From ZC4RG35 sp036375695 (GTDB lineage Bacteria; Actinomycetota; Acidimicrobiia; Spongiisociales; ZC4RG35), in assembly GCA_036375695.1 (NCBI GenBank), contig DASVBU010000021.1, positions 1 to 64,000 on the forward strand: a stretch of 64,000 nucleotides of DNA. Direction: 5' to 3'. Positions within the stretch are counted from its first letter, which is position 1; each line of letters begins with the position of its first letter. The position numbers and the translations under genes are program-made. The notes under the pieces are model-generated. The model made no database searches and had not been told where the DNA came from. It was given only the letters and a program-made list of their open reading frames with translations. Below, piece after piece: positions 15,691-24,475 of this stretch.

Positions 15691-16833
15691 ATGTCTCACA
15701 AGGATCGCGCCCGAGAGGCGTTCGCGGCCATGGAGGACGAGCTCGAGGACATCTCACGGTGGATGTACGAGAACCCGGAGCTCGCATACAAGGAGTACGA
15801 GTCGTCGGCCCGCCTGTCCTCGTTCCTCGCCGGGCACGGTTTCGATGTCACATATCCGGCCTACGGGTTGGACACCGCCTTCGAGGCGACCATCGGGAAG
15901 TCCGGGCCGAGGGTCGTGATCTGCTGTGAGTACGACGCCCTCCCCAACGTCGGTCACGCCTGCGGCCACAACATCATCGCCACCGCCGCGATCGGCGCCG
16001 GCGCCTCCCTCGCCGGTCTCGTGGACGAACTCGGCATCCGCGTCACCGTGCTCGGGACGCCGGCCGAGGAAGCCGGTGGCGGGAAGGTAGACCTGATCGA
16101 CGCCGGGGCGTTCGAGGGAGTGGCCGCGGCGATGATGATCCACCCCACCTGGAAAGACGACGTGGTCGACCCGATGTCCATGGCCATCGTGAGCTACGTC
16201 GTCGAGTACCACGGCCAGGAGGCCCACGCCGCCGGAGCGCCACAGCAGGGGATCAACGCCCTCGACGCCTTCGTCCAGGCATACAACAACGTCGCCACCC
16301 TGCGTCAGCAGATGCTCCCCAGCGACCGGGTGCACTGCGTCATCACCCACGGGGGCGGGGCGGCGAATGTCATCCCCGGCTACACACGTTCGGAATGGAT
16401 GATCCGGGCCACCACCAAGGAGAGGCTCGATGTCCTGGTGGAGAAGGTCCTGGCGTGCTTCGAGGCGGCGGCCATGGCCACGGGCTGCAAGATGGAGATC
16501 ACCCCGGACAGCCACCCGTACACCGACCTGCGGACCAACGAGGTCATGGCCTCATTGTTCATGGCCAATGCCGAGGCGCTGGGGCGCCCCATGAAGCGGT
16601 TCGCCGACCTGGAGGACAAGTCGAGCGGGTCCACCGACATGGGAAATGTCAGCCATGTCGTGCCGTCCATCCATCCCAGCCTCTGGCTGGAGTCGGAGCA
16701 CTCCAATCACCACCCCGGCTTCGCCGCCGCGACGATCACGCCGTCGGGCGACCGGGCACGCAGCGACGGCGCTCTCGGCATGGCATGGACCATCATCGAC
16801 ATGGCCGAACAGGACGTGTGGGAGCGGCTGTGA
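15691..16833 (+). CDS. M20 family metallopeptidase/amidohydrolase (first of tandem pair)
   Basis: Predicted 380-residue cytoplasmic M20D-type peptidase/aminoacylase. Metal-site motifs include GPRVVICCEYDALPNVGHACGHN (catalytic Asp and His), GTPAEEAGGGK (catalytic Glu-Glu) and a C-terminal SGSTDMGNVSHVVPSIHP with the last ligands. The lid/dimerization domain (about 175-285) is present. Relatives hydrolyse N-acyl or p-aminobenzoyl-amino acids and dipeptides; the substrate here is unknown. Start ATG 15691 is preceded by TACGCT-N6; the frame's extension upstream to 15379 is shadow of the transferase. Its stop overlaps the start of the second copy (GTGA). Confidence 0.9.
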   Translation: MSHKDRAREAFAAMEDELEDISRWMYENPELAYKEYESSARLSSFLAGHGFDVTYPAYGLDTAFEATIGKSGPRVVICCEYDALPNVGHACGHNIIATAAIGAGASLAGLVDELGIRVTVLGTPAEEAGGGKVDLIDAGAFEGVAAAMMIHPTWKDDVVDPMSMAIVSYVVEYHGQEAHAAGAPQQGINALDAFVQAYNNVATLRQQMLPSDRVHCVITHGGGAANVIPGYTRSEWMIRATTKERLDVLVEKVLACFEAAAMATGCKMEITPDSHPYTDLRTNEVMASLFMANAEALGRPMKRFADLEDKSSGSTDMGNVSHVVPSIHPSLWLESEHSNHHPGFAAATITPSGDRARSDGALGMAWTIIDMAEQDVWERL

Positions 16834-17981
16834 GCCGGAAGGAAGAAGCCCGGCGCGCCTTCGAGTCCGTCGAAGCCGACCTGCGCGGGATATCGCGGTG
16901 GATGTACGACAACCCGGAGACCGGCTATCGGGAATACCAGTCGTCGAAGCGGCTCGCGGAGCGTCTCGCCTTGGGCGGCTTCGAGGTCACCTATCCGGCC
17001 TACGGGCTGGAGACGGCCTTCGAGGCCAACATCGGGACCGATGGCCCCCGGGTGGTGATCTGCTGTGAGTACGACGCCCTTCCCGAGGTGGGCCATGCCT
17101 GCGGTCACAACATCATCGCCACCGCCGCCGTGGGAGCGGGCCTCGCCCTGGTGCCGTTGGTCGAGGATCTGGGGATCCGGGTCACGGTGCTGGGGACTCC
17201 CGCCGAGGAGGGTGGCGGCGGGAAGGTGGAGCTGATCGACGCCGGGGCCTTCCAGGACGCGGCCGCGGCGATGATGGTCCATCCGAGCCCCACCGACACG
17301 CTCGATCCCTCGTTCCAGACCAGGAGGACCTTCAGGGTCGAGTACTTCGGACAGGAGAGCCATGCCGCGTTCGCCCCGCACATGGGGGTCAACGCCCTGG
17401 ACGCGTTCGTGCAGGCGTACCTCAACGTTTCCACGTTGCGGCAGCACCTGCTGTCCGGCGACCGGATCCACTGCATGATCGAGAAGGGCGGCGACGCCTA
17501 CAACGTCATCGCCGGGTCGAGCCGATCGATCTGGGGCGTACGTGCCGAGACCGATGAGCGGCTCGAGGAGCTGGTCCCACGGGTGCGGGCCTGCTTCGAG
17601 GCGGCGGCAAAGGCGACCGGATGTCGTCTCGAGATCGACGAGGTCGACCACCCGTATCTCATGATGCGGAACAACCCGGTGATGACCGAGCTGTTCGCCG
17701 CCAACTCCGAGACACTGGGGCGCCCGATGCCCACCGAGGCGGAGGTGGGTCGCAGCGGCGGCTCCTCGGACATGGGGAACGTCTCCCAGGTGGTCCCTTC
17801 CATCCATCCGATGATCTCCATCGAGACCCAGGGGGCGGTCAACCATCAGAAGGAGTTCGCCGCCGCCACGGTCACCCCATCCGGCGACCGCGCCATCCGG
17901 GACGGTGCCCTGGGCATGGCCTGGACGATCATCGACCTGGCGGAACAGGGGCTCTGGGACCAGCTCAGCCGCGATAGCTGA
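16830..17981 (+). CDS. M20 family metallopeptidase/amidohydrolase (second of tandem pair)
   Basis: Predicted 383 residues, clearly paralogous to the preceding gene: shared SRWMY(D/E)NPE, VTYPAYGL(D/E)TAFEA, GPRVVICCEYDALP(N/E)VGHACGHNIIATAA, GTPAEE(A/G)GGGKV and SDMGNVS(H/Q)VVPSIHP. All metal ligands are retained in both. The start is GTG 16830, overlapping the upstream stop by four bases with GGGAG ahead; the longer frame to 16395 is shadow. The two copies probably form a homologous or heteromeric pair, or have diverged in acyl preference. The lid region (about 180-285) differs most, which suggests different substrates. The 3' end overlaps the convergent Lhr gene by 17 bases. Confidence 0.9.
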   Translation: MSRKEEARRAFESVEADLRGISRWMYDNPETGYREYQSSKRLAERLALGGFEVTYPAYGLETAFEANIGTDGPRVVICCEYDALPEVGHACGHNIIATAAVGAGLALVPLVEDLGIRVTVLGTPAEEGGGGKVELIDAGAFQDAAAAMMVHPSPTDTLDPSFQTRRTFRVEYFGQESHAAFAPHMGVNALDAFVQAYLNVSTLRQHLLSGDRIHCMIEKGGDAYNVIAGSSRSIWGVRAETDERLEELVPRVRACFEAAAKATGCRLEIDEVDHPYLMMRNNPVMTELFAANSETLGRPMPTEAEVGRSGGSSDMGNVSQVVPSIHPMISIETQGAVNHQKEFAAATVTPSGDRAIRDGALGMAWTIIDLAEQGLWDQLSRDS

Positions 17982-20900
17982 GACCGCGTGGCGCCGCCGC
18001 GAACCCCGAATCGGCGAGGGCGCGGGCGAGTGGTGACTCCTCCGCCGGAGCACTGTCGACGGTTCGCAGCGTGAGCCGGCGATGCCTGGATCCGATGTCG
18101 GCGATGGCCCCGGCGACCGCCTCCGCCCGATGCCAGCCGGGCTCGAACATGGTGAGGCCGGTGCGTGACCTGTCGAGATAGGCGAGGAGCTCTCCGTCGG
18201 CCACGATGACGTAGGCGCCGGCCTCGCGCGCCAGCCTGGTCTCGGACTCCGGCCAGGGCAGGACCGTGCCATAGAGGTTGGCGGGATCGGTGGCTGCCAG
18301 CCACAGAGGCGGATGAGAAGGGCGCGACCTGAGCCGGTCGACGGCGCCGGGCAGGGCGAATTGCGCTCCGCCCAACCCCTCGACGAAGTAGCCACGACGG
18401 ATCCGCCCCGCCTCCTCGAGATGGGACAGCACCGGGTACACCGAGGAGAAGCCTCCCGGAACCTCGCCGGCCACGATGTCCCGCGAGACCAGCCCGAACC
18501 GGTCGAGGAGCAGGGTCGCCCAGGCCGCGGCCGTCTCGGTGTCGCCCTCCGCCGGCTGCGGGACGAGCGACCAACGGCCGCCGGTACGGGCCGGGAACCG
18601 GCTGGAGAGGTTGGGCTTGCCGCGCCTCTTGGCCGGACGATGTGAGAGATAGGCCCGCAGCGGGTGGAGGCTGTCGTTGGTGACGTGACCCGACCACACC
18701 AGATCCCAGACGGCTTCTAGGACTTCGTCGGGGTCGCCACCGCCTACTCCCTGATAGATGTCGGCGAAGAAGCTGGCACCGTTCGTGTCCAGGAACCGGT
18801 GGATCGTCTCGCCCAGGCCATCCGGCTGTCCTTCGGGCCCGCGCCACAGATGTCGGAAGGTCTGCCTCGGGAAGAGGGAGATCCGTCCGTCACGGGACCC
18901 GATTCTCCCCCGACCGACCCACACCAGCTCACCGGAGAGGAGCATCGAGTCGAGGTCCATCTCGGGGTCCCTGACCCGAACGGCGAGGATGTCCCGCTCC
19001 AACACAGACGCCGGGATGGTGGCGCCGAGCAGCGTGGTCACCGCGCGACGCAGGGCGTGCGGGCCGCTCGGCGGATCAAGGGTGGTGCCCTGCCAGGCCG
19101 GAGTGAATGCGGCCAGTGTTTCGGCGGGGACGGGCTCGATCTCGCCGCGGAGAGCGGCGAGGGAACGCCGTTTGAGACGCCGCAGGACCTCGATGTCGAG
19201 CCACTCCCGTCCCGACCCGCCGGGCAGGTAGGGGCCTTCACTGACCCGCCCCTCGCGCCCGAGACGGTCGAGAGCGGACTCGACGACCGCCGGAGGGAGG
19301 CCCAGCGCCCTGCCGGCCTCACCGGCAGTGAAGGGACCATGGGTGCGGGCGTAGCGCCCGACCACGTCGCCGAGCGGGTCGGGCACGGCTTCGAGGAAGG
19401 GCTCGGGGAGCCCATAGGGAAGGGCGACACCCTGGGCGTCGCGGAGACGCGCCGCGTCCTCGATGGCACACCACCGGCGCTCCCCCGCGACCTCGGCTTC
19501 GAAGACACGGTTGCTCGCCATCAGATCGGAGAGGGCCGTGGCGACGTCGACACCCGTGGTCCTGAGCTCGATCTCGTCGATGGGAAGCGGGCCTAAGTCG
19601 CGGAGGAGGTCGTGGATCCCGTCGGTGTCGGTGGCGCGATGGCTCTCTGCGATGTGCTGCAACTCCAGCTCCACCCCGGCAAGGACGTCCGGGGCGATGA
19701 GGTCGCGCAGCTCCCCTTCACCGAGCAGCTCCCGCAACAGGCCGCGATCGACGCTGAGCGCCGCGGCCCGCCGCTCGGCGACCGGTGCGTCGGCCTCGTA
19801 GAGATAGATGGCGACGAACGAGAACAGGAGCGAGACCCCGAACGGGCTCGGGGTCATCGTGTCGGCCACGACCACCTCGACCCGTCGGGCCGCGATGTCC
19901 TCCATCAGCCGGACGAGAGCCGGCACGTCGAAGTCGTCGTTGAGGATCTCCCGAAACGTCTCCAGGATGAGCGGGAAGGAGTCGAACTGTCGGGCGACTC
20001 CGAGCAGGTCCGCCGATCGCCGTCGCTGCAACCAGAGCGGCGTCCTCGACCCCGGGCGACGACGGGGCAGGAGCAAGGCGCGTCCGGCCGCCTCCCGGAA
20101 GCGGGCGGCGAAGATCGCCGTCTCCGGCAGATGCTCGACCAGGAGGTCCTGCACCTCCTCGGGATCGAGGAGCAGCTCAGAAGGGTCTGGTGGCGTGTCG
20201 GTCTCGGGGAAGCGAAGGGCGATTCCGTCGTCGGACCAGACCATGTCGGCCTCGATGCCGTGGTGGAGCTGCAGCTTGCGACGCATCGCCATGGCCCAGG
20301 GAGCGTGGACCCTGGCGCCGAAGGGCGAGAGGATCAAGATCCGCCAGTCGCCCAGCTCGTCCCGAAAGCGCTCCGCCACGATCGTTCGGTCGTCTGGCGC
20401 CTTGCCTGTGGCCTGGATCTGCTCCTCGACGTATGCGACCAGGTTGCGCGCCGCCGTGGGATGGAGGTCGTAGGTCTCGGCCAGGGTCTCGGGAGCCTTC
20501 TCGCCGAGTGTGGCCACCTCACGGACGAACCGGCCGATGGCACGGCCGGTCTCGAAGGGGCGGCCCATCTGATCGCCCTTCCAGAATGGCATCCGGCCCG
20601 GCGTGTCGGCGCCGGCGGGCACCACCTCCACCTTGTCGTGGCCGATGCTGTTGATCCGCCACACCGTCGATCCGAGGAGGAAGGTGTCGCCTGCGCGGCT
20701 CTCGTGGACCATCTCCTCGTCGAGCTCACCGACCTTGGAGCCGTCGGGAAGTGTCACCTGGTAGAGGCCGCGGTCGGGGATGGTCCCGGGGTTGGTGACC
20801 ACGATGTGCCTCGACCCAGGTCGTGGTGTGATCTCATCGCTTCCCCGGTCCCAGTTGAGCCGTGGCCGAAGACCCGCGAACAGGTCCGAAGGGTATCGGC

Positions 20901-22302
20901 CGGCCAGCATCTCCAGGGTGGCGTCGAAGAGCTTCCGGCTCAGCTCGGAATAGGGGGCCGCCCGACGCGCCATGTCGTAGAGGTGCCGCGAGGTGACGCC
21001 CGGGAAGGCGACGGCGCCCGCCACGAGATGCTGGGAGAGGACGTCGAGGGGGTTGGACAGGATCCGGGTCTCCTCCACCTCTCGGCTCGTCATGAGATGA
21101 GCGACGGCGGCGGCCGACAGGAGATCGCCCCGGTACTTGGGGAAGATGCGGCCCACCGACACCCCGCCCACCTGATGACCGGCCCGGCCCACCCGCTGCA
21201 GGCCGGAGGCGACGGACGTGGGCGCCTCGACCTGGACGACGAGGTCGACGGCGCCCATGTCGATCCCCAATTCCAAAGACGACGTGGCGACCACGGCCCG
21301 AAGGTCGCCTCGCTTGAGGGCACCTTCGATCTCGAGCCGTTGTTCCCGGGACACCGACCCGTGATGGGCCCTGGCGAGCTCCTCGCCGGCGAGATTGTTG
21401 ATCCCGTTGCAGATCCGCTCGGCGAGACGGCGCGAGTTGGCGAAGACGATGGTGCTGCGATGGGCGAGGATCAGCTCCACCAACCGCGGGTAGATGGCGG
21501 TCCACATCGACCGGGCATCACCTTCGCCGTCCTCGCCACCGGGCCGGGCCATGTCGTCGGCGGGCACCTCGATCAAGAGGTCGAGTTCCCTGTCGGACGG
21601 GACGTCGACGATGGTCACCGGTCGTGGGCTCCACGTATCGCCCTGGAGGGTGCCCCCTCCGAGGAACCGGGCGATCTCCTCCAGAGGCCGCTGGGTCGCG
21701 GAGAGGCCGATCCGTTGCGGTGAGACATCGGTGACCTCCTCGAGCATCTCCAACGTCAGCGCCAGGTGGGCCCCTCGCTTGGTACCTGCCACGGCGTGGA
21801 CCTCGTCGACGATGACCCACCGGATGCCGTGGAGCGCGTCGCGCACCGACGAGGCCAGCATCAGGTAGAGCGACTCGGGTGTGGTGATGAGGATGTCGGG
21901 CGGATGCCGCTCCATGCGACGCCTGTCCCCCGCAGGGGTGTCGCCGGTGCGGATGAACGTGGTGACATCCGGAGGGTCGAGGCCCATATGCGCCGCGGCG
22001 TCGGTGATGCCCCGGAGTGGCTCACGGAGGTTGCGGTCGACATCGTGCGCCAGGGCTTTCAGCGGCGATACGTAGAGGACACGACAACGGTCCTCGGTCG
22101 GCGGCCGAGGCTCGACGATGAGGCGGTCGAGCGCCCAGAGAAATGCCGCCAGAGTCTTCCCGGAGCCGGTCGGGGCGTGGATCAGCGTGTGCTCCCCGGA
22201 GGCGATGGCGGGCCAGCCACGGGCCTGGGCCGCCGTCGGGCCGCCGAATGTCGACTCGAACCAGCTTCGGGTCGCAGGGGTGAACTGGGCGATCGGATCC
22301 AC
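17965..22302 (-). CDS. lhr: Lhr family ATP-dependent DNA/RNA helicase
   Basis: Predicted 1445-residue Lhr (large helicase-related), a superfamily 2 ATP-dependent 3'-5' DNA/RNA-DNA helicase implicated in repair. Walker A APTGSGKTLAAFLWAL (about 42-57), DECH-type box VDEVHAVAGTKRG, SAT motif GLSATQRPLEEIA, motif IV/V TIVFANSRRLAERI and VVATSSLELGIDMGAVDLVVQ, and motif VI QRVGRAGHQVGGVS all lie in the first 400 residues. A DUF4145-like/Lhr C-terminal region of about 1000 residues with winged-helix parts follows. Length is typical (about 1500). Start GTG 22302 is supported by TACGTT six bases upstream (leaderless). Transcribed alone, it overlaps the convergent M20 gene by 17 bases. Confidence 0.93.
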   Translation of the reverse strand: MDPIAQFTPATRSWFESTFGGPTAAQARGWPAIASGEHTLIHAPTGSGKTLAAFLWALDRLIVEPRPPTEDRCRVLYVSPLKALAHDVDRNLREPLRGITDAAAHMGLDPPDVTTFIRTGDTPAGDRRRMERHPPDILITTPESLYLMLASSVRDALHGIRWVIVDEVHAVAGTKRGAHLALTLEMLEEVTDVSPQRIGLSATQRPLEEIARFLGGGTLQGDTWSPRPVTIVDVPSDRELDLLIEVPADDMARPGGEDGEGDARSMWTAIYPRLVELILAHRSTIVFANSRRLAERICNGINNLAGEELARAHHGSVSREQRLEIEGALKRGDLRAVVATSSLELGIDMGAVDLVVQVEAPTSVASGLQRVGRAGHQVGGVSVGRIFPKYRGDLLSAAAVAHLMTSREVEETRILSNPLDVLSQHLVAGAVAFPGVTSRHLYDMARRAAPYSELSRKLFDATLEMLAGRYPSDLFAGLRPRLNWDRGSDEITPRPGSRHIVVTNPGTIPDRGLYQVTLPDGSKVGELDEEMVHESRAGDTFLLGSTVWRINSIGHDKVEVVPAGADTPGRMPFWKGDQMGRPFETGRAIGRFVREVATLGEKAPETLAETYDLHPTAARNLVAYVEEQIQATGKAPDDRTIVAERFRDELGDWRILILSPFGARVHAPWAMAMRRKLQLHHGIEADMVWSDDGIALRFPETDTPPDPSELLLDPEEVQDLLVEHLPETAIFAARFREAAGRALLLPRRRPGSRTPLWLQRRRSADLLGVARQFDSFPLILETFREILNDDFDVPALVRLMEDIAARRVEVVVADTMTPSPFGVSLLFSFVAIYLYEADAPVAERRAAALSVDRGLLRELLGEGELRDLIAPDVLAGVELELQHIAESHRATDTDGIHDLLRDLGPLPIDEIELRTTGVDVATALSDLMASNRVFEAEVAGERRWCAIEDAARLRDAQGVALPYGLPEPFLEAVPDPLGDVVGRYARTHGPFTAGEAGRALGLPPAVVESALDRLGREGRVSEGPYLPGGSGREWLDIEVLRRLKRRSLAALRGEIEPVPAETLAAFTPAWQGTTLDPPSGPHALRRAVTTLLGATIPASVLERDILAVRVRDPEMDLDSMLLSGELVWVGRGRIGSRDGRISLFPRQTFRHLWRGPEGQPDGLGETIHRFLDTNGASFFADIYQGVGGGDPDEVLEAVWDLVWSGHVTNDSLHPLRAYLSHRPAKRRGKPNLSSRFPARTGGRWSLVPQPAEGDTETAAAWATLLLDRFGLVSRDIVAGEVPGGFSSVYPVLSHLEEAGRIRRGYFVEGLGGAQFALPGAVDRLRSRPSHPPLWLAATDPANLYGTVLPWPESETRLAREAGAYVIVADGELLAYLDRSRTGLTMFEPGWHRAEAVAGAIADIGSRHRRLTLRTVDSAPAEESPLARALADSGFAAAPRGLSYRG

Positions 22303-22308
22303 CTCGGG

Positions 22309-22314
22309 AACGTA
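22309..22314 (-). promoter_or_regulatory. -10 element TACGTT, leaderless start of lhr
   Basis: Minus-strand TACGTT, six bases, then GTG 22302. This supports the non-ATG start in the absence of a Shine-Dalgarno. Confidence 0.5.
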
Positions 22315-22370
22315 TCACGGGCGGGTGACAGACTCACGGGACCGGGGTGACGCGGACGCGGGCAACGCGG

Positions 22371-22376
22371 TACCCT
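22371..22376 (+). promoter_or_regulatory. -10 element TACCCT of the opp-type operon
   Basis: TACCCT lies nine bases before GTG 22386; GGTGAC at 22346-22351 is a possible -35 at 19-bp spacing. There is no Shine-Dalgarno before the first gene, so its mRNA is probably leaderless or has only a few leader bases. Confidence 0.4.
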
Positions 22377-22385
22377 GCTCGGCCT

Positions 22386-23417
22386 GTGACAACGCCCGTC
22401 CTCGAAGTCAACGACCTGAAGACCCGTTTCCACACCCAGGACGGGGTGGTTCACGCGGTCAACGGGGTCAGCTTCCATCTCAACCGCGGCGAATTCCTCG
22501 GCGTGGTGGGCGAGAGCGGCTCGGGGAAATCCGTGACGATGATGTCGCTGCTCCGCCTCATCCCGATGCCACCGGGAGTCATCGAGTCCGGTAGCGCCGT
22601 CTTCGAGGGCAAGGACCTGATCGGGATGGACATCGAGGACCTCCGACGGATCCGCGGCGGTCGGATCGGCTTCATCTTCCAGGACCCGCTCACCTCGCTG
22701 AACCCCGTCCTCACCATCGGCTACCAGATCGAGGAGGCGCTGCGGATCCACACCTCGATCCCCGAGAAGGAGCGCCCCAAGAAGGCACAGGAGCTGCTCG
22801 AGCTGGTCGGGATCCCGGCCGCCAAGCAGAGGCTCCGCAACTACCCGCACGAGCTCTCGGGCGGCATGAGACAGCGGGTCATGATCGCCATGTCGCTCGC
22901 CTGCTCGCCGCAGGTGATCATCGCCGACGAGCCGACCACGGCCCTCGACGTCACCATCCAGGCCCAGATCATCGAGATCGTCCGCGACCTGAGGGAGCAG
23001 CTGGGCACCGCGGTGATCTGGATCACCCACGACCTCGGTGTGATCGCCGGCCTGGCCGACCGGGTCATCGTCATGTACGGAGGGCAGATCGTGGAGGAGG
23101 CTCCGGTGCGCCCCCTGTACAAGAACCCGCTCCACCCCTACACGCAGGGGCTGCTGGGCTCGGTGCCGCGAATCGACCAGAAGGGGTCCAAGCTGGTCAA
23201 CATCAAGGGCCAGCCGCCCAACCTCTACCAGGAGCCGCAGAGCTGCAGCTTCGCCCCGCGCTGCCCCTACGCCTTCGACCGGTGCCGGGCCGAGAACCCG
23301 CCACTGATCGAGCGGTCCCCGGGCCGGCGCGTGGCCTGCTTCTGGGACGTCGAGCGCAACACCGAATACGACCCCGGTTCCCGGGCGACGCTCGAGGTGG
23401 TCGAAGGTGACAGCTGA
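22386..23417 (+). CDS. oppD: Oligopeptide/dipeptide-type ABC transporter ATPase (OppD/DppD)
   Basis: Predicted 343-residue ATPase of the peptide/nickel ABC family. Walker A GESGSGKSVT (about 43-52), Q-loop FIFQDPLTSLNP, signature LSGGMRQRV, Walker B VIIADEPTTALD and the H-loop ITHDLG are intact. The C-terminal oligopeptide region has the Cys cluster CSFAPRCPYAFDRC expected of DppD/OppD (Fe-S-like cysteine motif). Start GTG 22386 gives Thr-Thr-Pro-Val-Leu-Glu-Val at the usual N-terminal strand; upstream residues of the frame are not conserved-looking. It is the first gene of a six-gene unit and overlaps the next by 11 bases. Confidence 0.93.
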   Translation: MTTPVLEVNDLKTRFHTQDGVVHAVNGVSFHLNRGEFLGVVGESGSGKSVTMMSLLRLIPMPPGVIESGSAVFEGKDLIGMDIEDLRRIRGGRIGFIFQDPLTSLNPVLTIGYQIEEALRIHTSIPEKERPKKAQELLELVGIPAAKQRLRNYPHELSGGMRQRVMIAMSLACSPQVIIADEPTTALDVTIQAQIIEIVRDLREQLGTAVIWITHDLGVIAGLADRVIVMYGGQIVEEAPVRPLYKNPLHPYTQGLLGSVPRIDQKGSKLVNIKGQPPNLYQEPQSCSFAPRCPYAFDRCRAENPPLIERSPGRRVACFWDVERNTEYDPGSRATLEVVEGDS

Positions 23418-24423
23418 GGCCCTGTCCGAGACGCCGGCCCCCGCACCCGCACGGGAGGTCCTCGTCGGTGTCCGCGGCCTGAAGAAGCACTTCCCCATCA
23501 CCAAGGGCGTGTTCCGCCACCAGGTGGGCGCGATCAAGGCGATCGACGGCATCGACTTCGACATCTACCGGGGCGAGACCCTGGGGCTGGTGGGCGAGAG
23601 CGGCTCGGGCAAGTCGACGACGGGTCGCACCATCTTGCAGTTGGAGAAGGCGACCGAGGGCTCGGTCACCTTCGAAGGCGTCGAGCTCACCACTCTGGCC
23701 CCGGAGCCCATGCGGAAACTGCGCCCACGGATGCAGATGGTGTTCCAGGACCCCCACGCCTCGCTCAACCCGAGGATGACGGTGGGCTCGATCGTCTCCG
23801 AGCCCCTCCGCGAGCACCGCGCCGGGACGGCCAAGGAGATGCAGCAGCGGGTGGAGGAGCTGCTCAGCCTGGTCGGCCTGGAACGGAAACATGCCAACCG
23901 CTACCCGCACGAGTTCTCGGGCGGGCAGCGGCAGCGGATCGGCATCGCCAGGGCGATCGCCCTCAATCCGGACTTCATCGTCTGCGACGAGCCCATCGCC
24001 GCACTGGACGTCTCCATCCAGGCCCAGGTGGTCAACCTGCTCGAGGACCTCCAGGACGTCCTCGGCCTCACCTACTTGTTCATCTCCCACGACCTGTCCA
24101 TGGTCCGGCACATCGCGGACCGGGTGGCGGTCATGTACCTGGGGAAGATCATGGAGCTGGCTCCGCAGGCCGCCATGTACTCCGCGCCCAAGCACCCGTA
24201 CACGCAGGCCCTGCTGTCGGCCGTCCCGGTCCCCGACCCCGACGTCGAAGAGAACCGGCGCCGGATCATCCTCGAGGGTGACATCCCCAGCCCCGCCAAC
24301 CCGCCCCCCGGGTGCGTGTTCAACACACGCTGCCCCATGGCGCAGGAGAAGTGCCGGGTCGAGGTGCCCCAGTTCCGGCAGCTCGAAGAAGGTCACTGGG
24401 TCGCCTGCCACTTCGCCGACTGA
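23407..24423 (+). CDS. oppF: Oligopeptide/dipeptide-type ABC transporter ATPase (OppF/DppF)
   Basis: Predicted 338-residue second ATPase of the importer. Walker A GESGSGKSTTGRTI, Q-loop MVFQDPHASLNP, signature FSGGQRQRIGIARA, Walker B FIVCDEPIAALD and H-loop ISHDLS are complete. The C-terminal oligopeptide domain has the CVFNTRCPMAQEKC cysteine motif. It pairs with OppD to form a heterodimeric motor. Start GTG 23407 has GAGG nine bases ahead, inside oppD. Confidence 0.93.
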   Translation: MTAEALSETPAPAPAREVLVGVRGLKKHFPITKGVFRHQVGAIKAIDGIDFDIYRGETLGLVGESGSGKSTTGRTILQLEKATEGSVTFEGVELTTLAPEPMRKLRPRMQMVFQDPHASLNPRMTVGSIVSEPLREHRAGTAKEMQQRVEELLSLVGLERKHANRYPHEFSGGQRQRIGIARAIALNPDFIVCDEPIAALDVSIQAQVVNLLEDLQDVLGLTYLFISHDLSMVRHIADRVAVMYLGKIMELAPQAAMYSAPKHPYTQALLSAVPVPDPDVEENRRRIILEGDIPSPANPPPGCVFNTRCPMAQEKCRVEVPQFRQLEEGHWVACHFAD

Positions 24424-24475
24424 GAGCATCCGGACGGCGACTACCTTCCCCACCCGAACACGGGAGCATGAAGAC

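Noticed and set aside
19612..21723. 703-residue plus-strand open frame opposite lhr
   Set aside because: Antisense shadow; lhr has continuous helicase motifs on the other strand.
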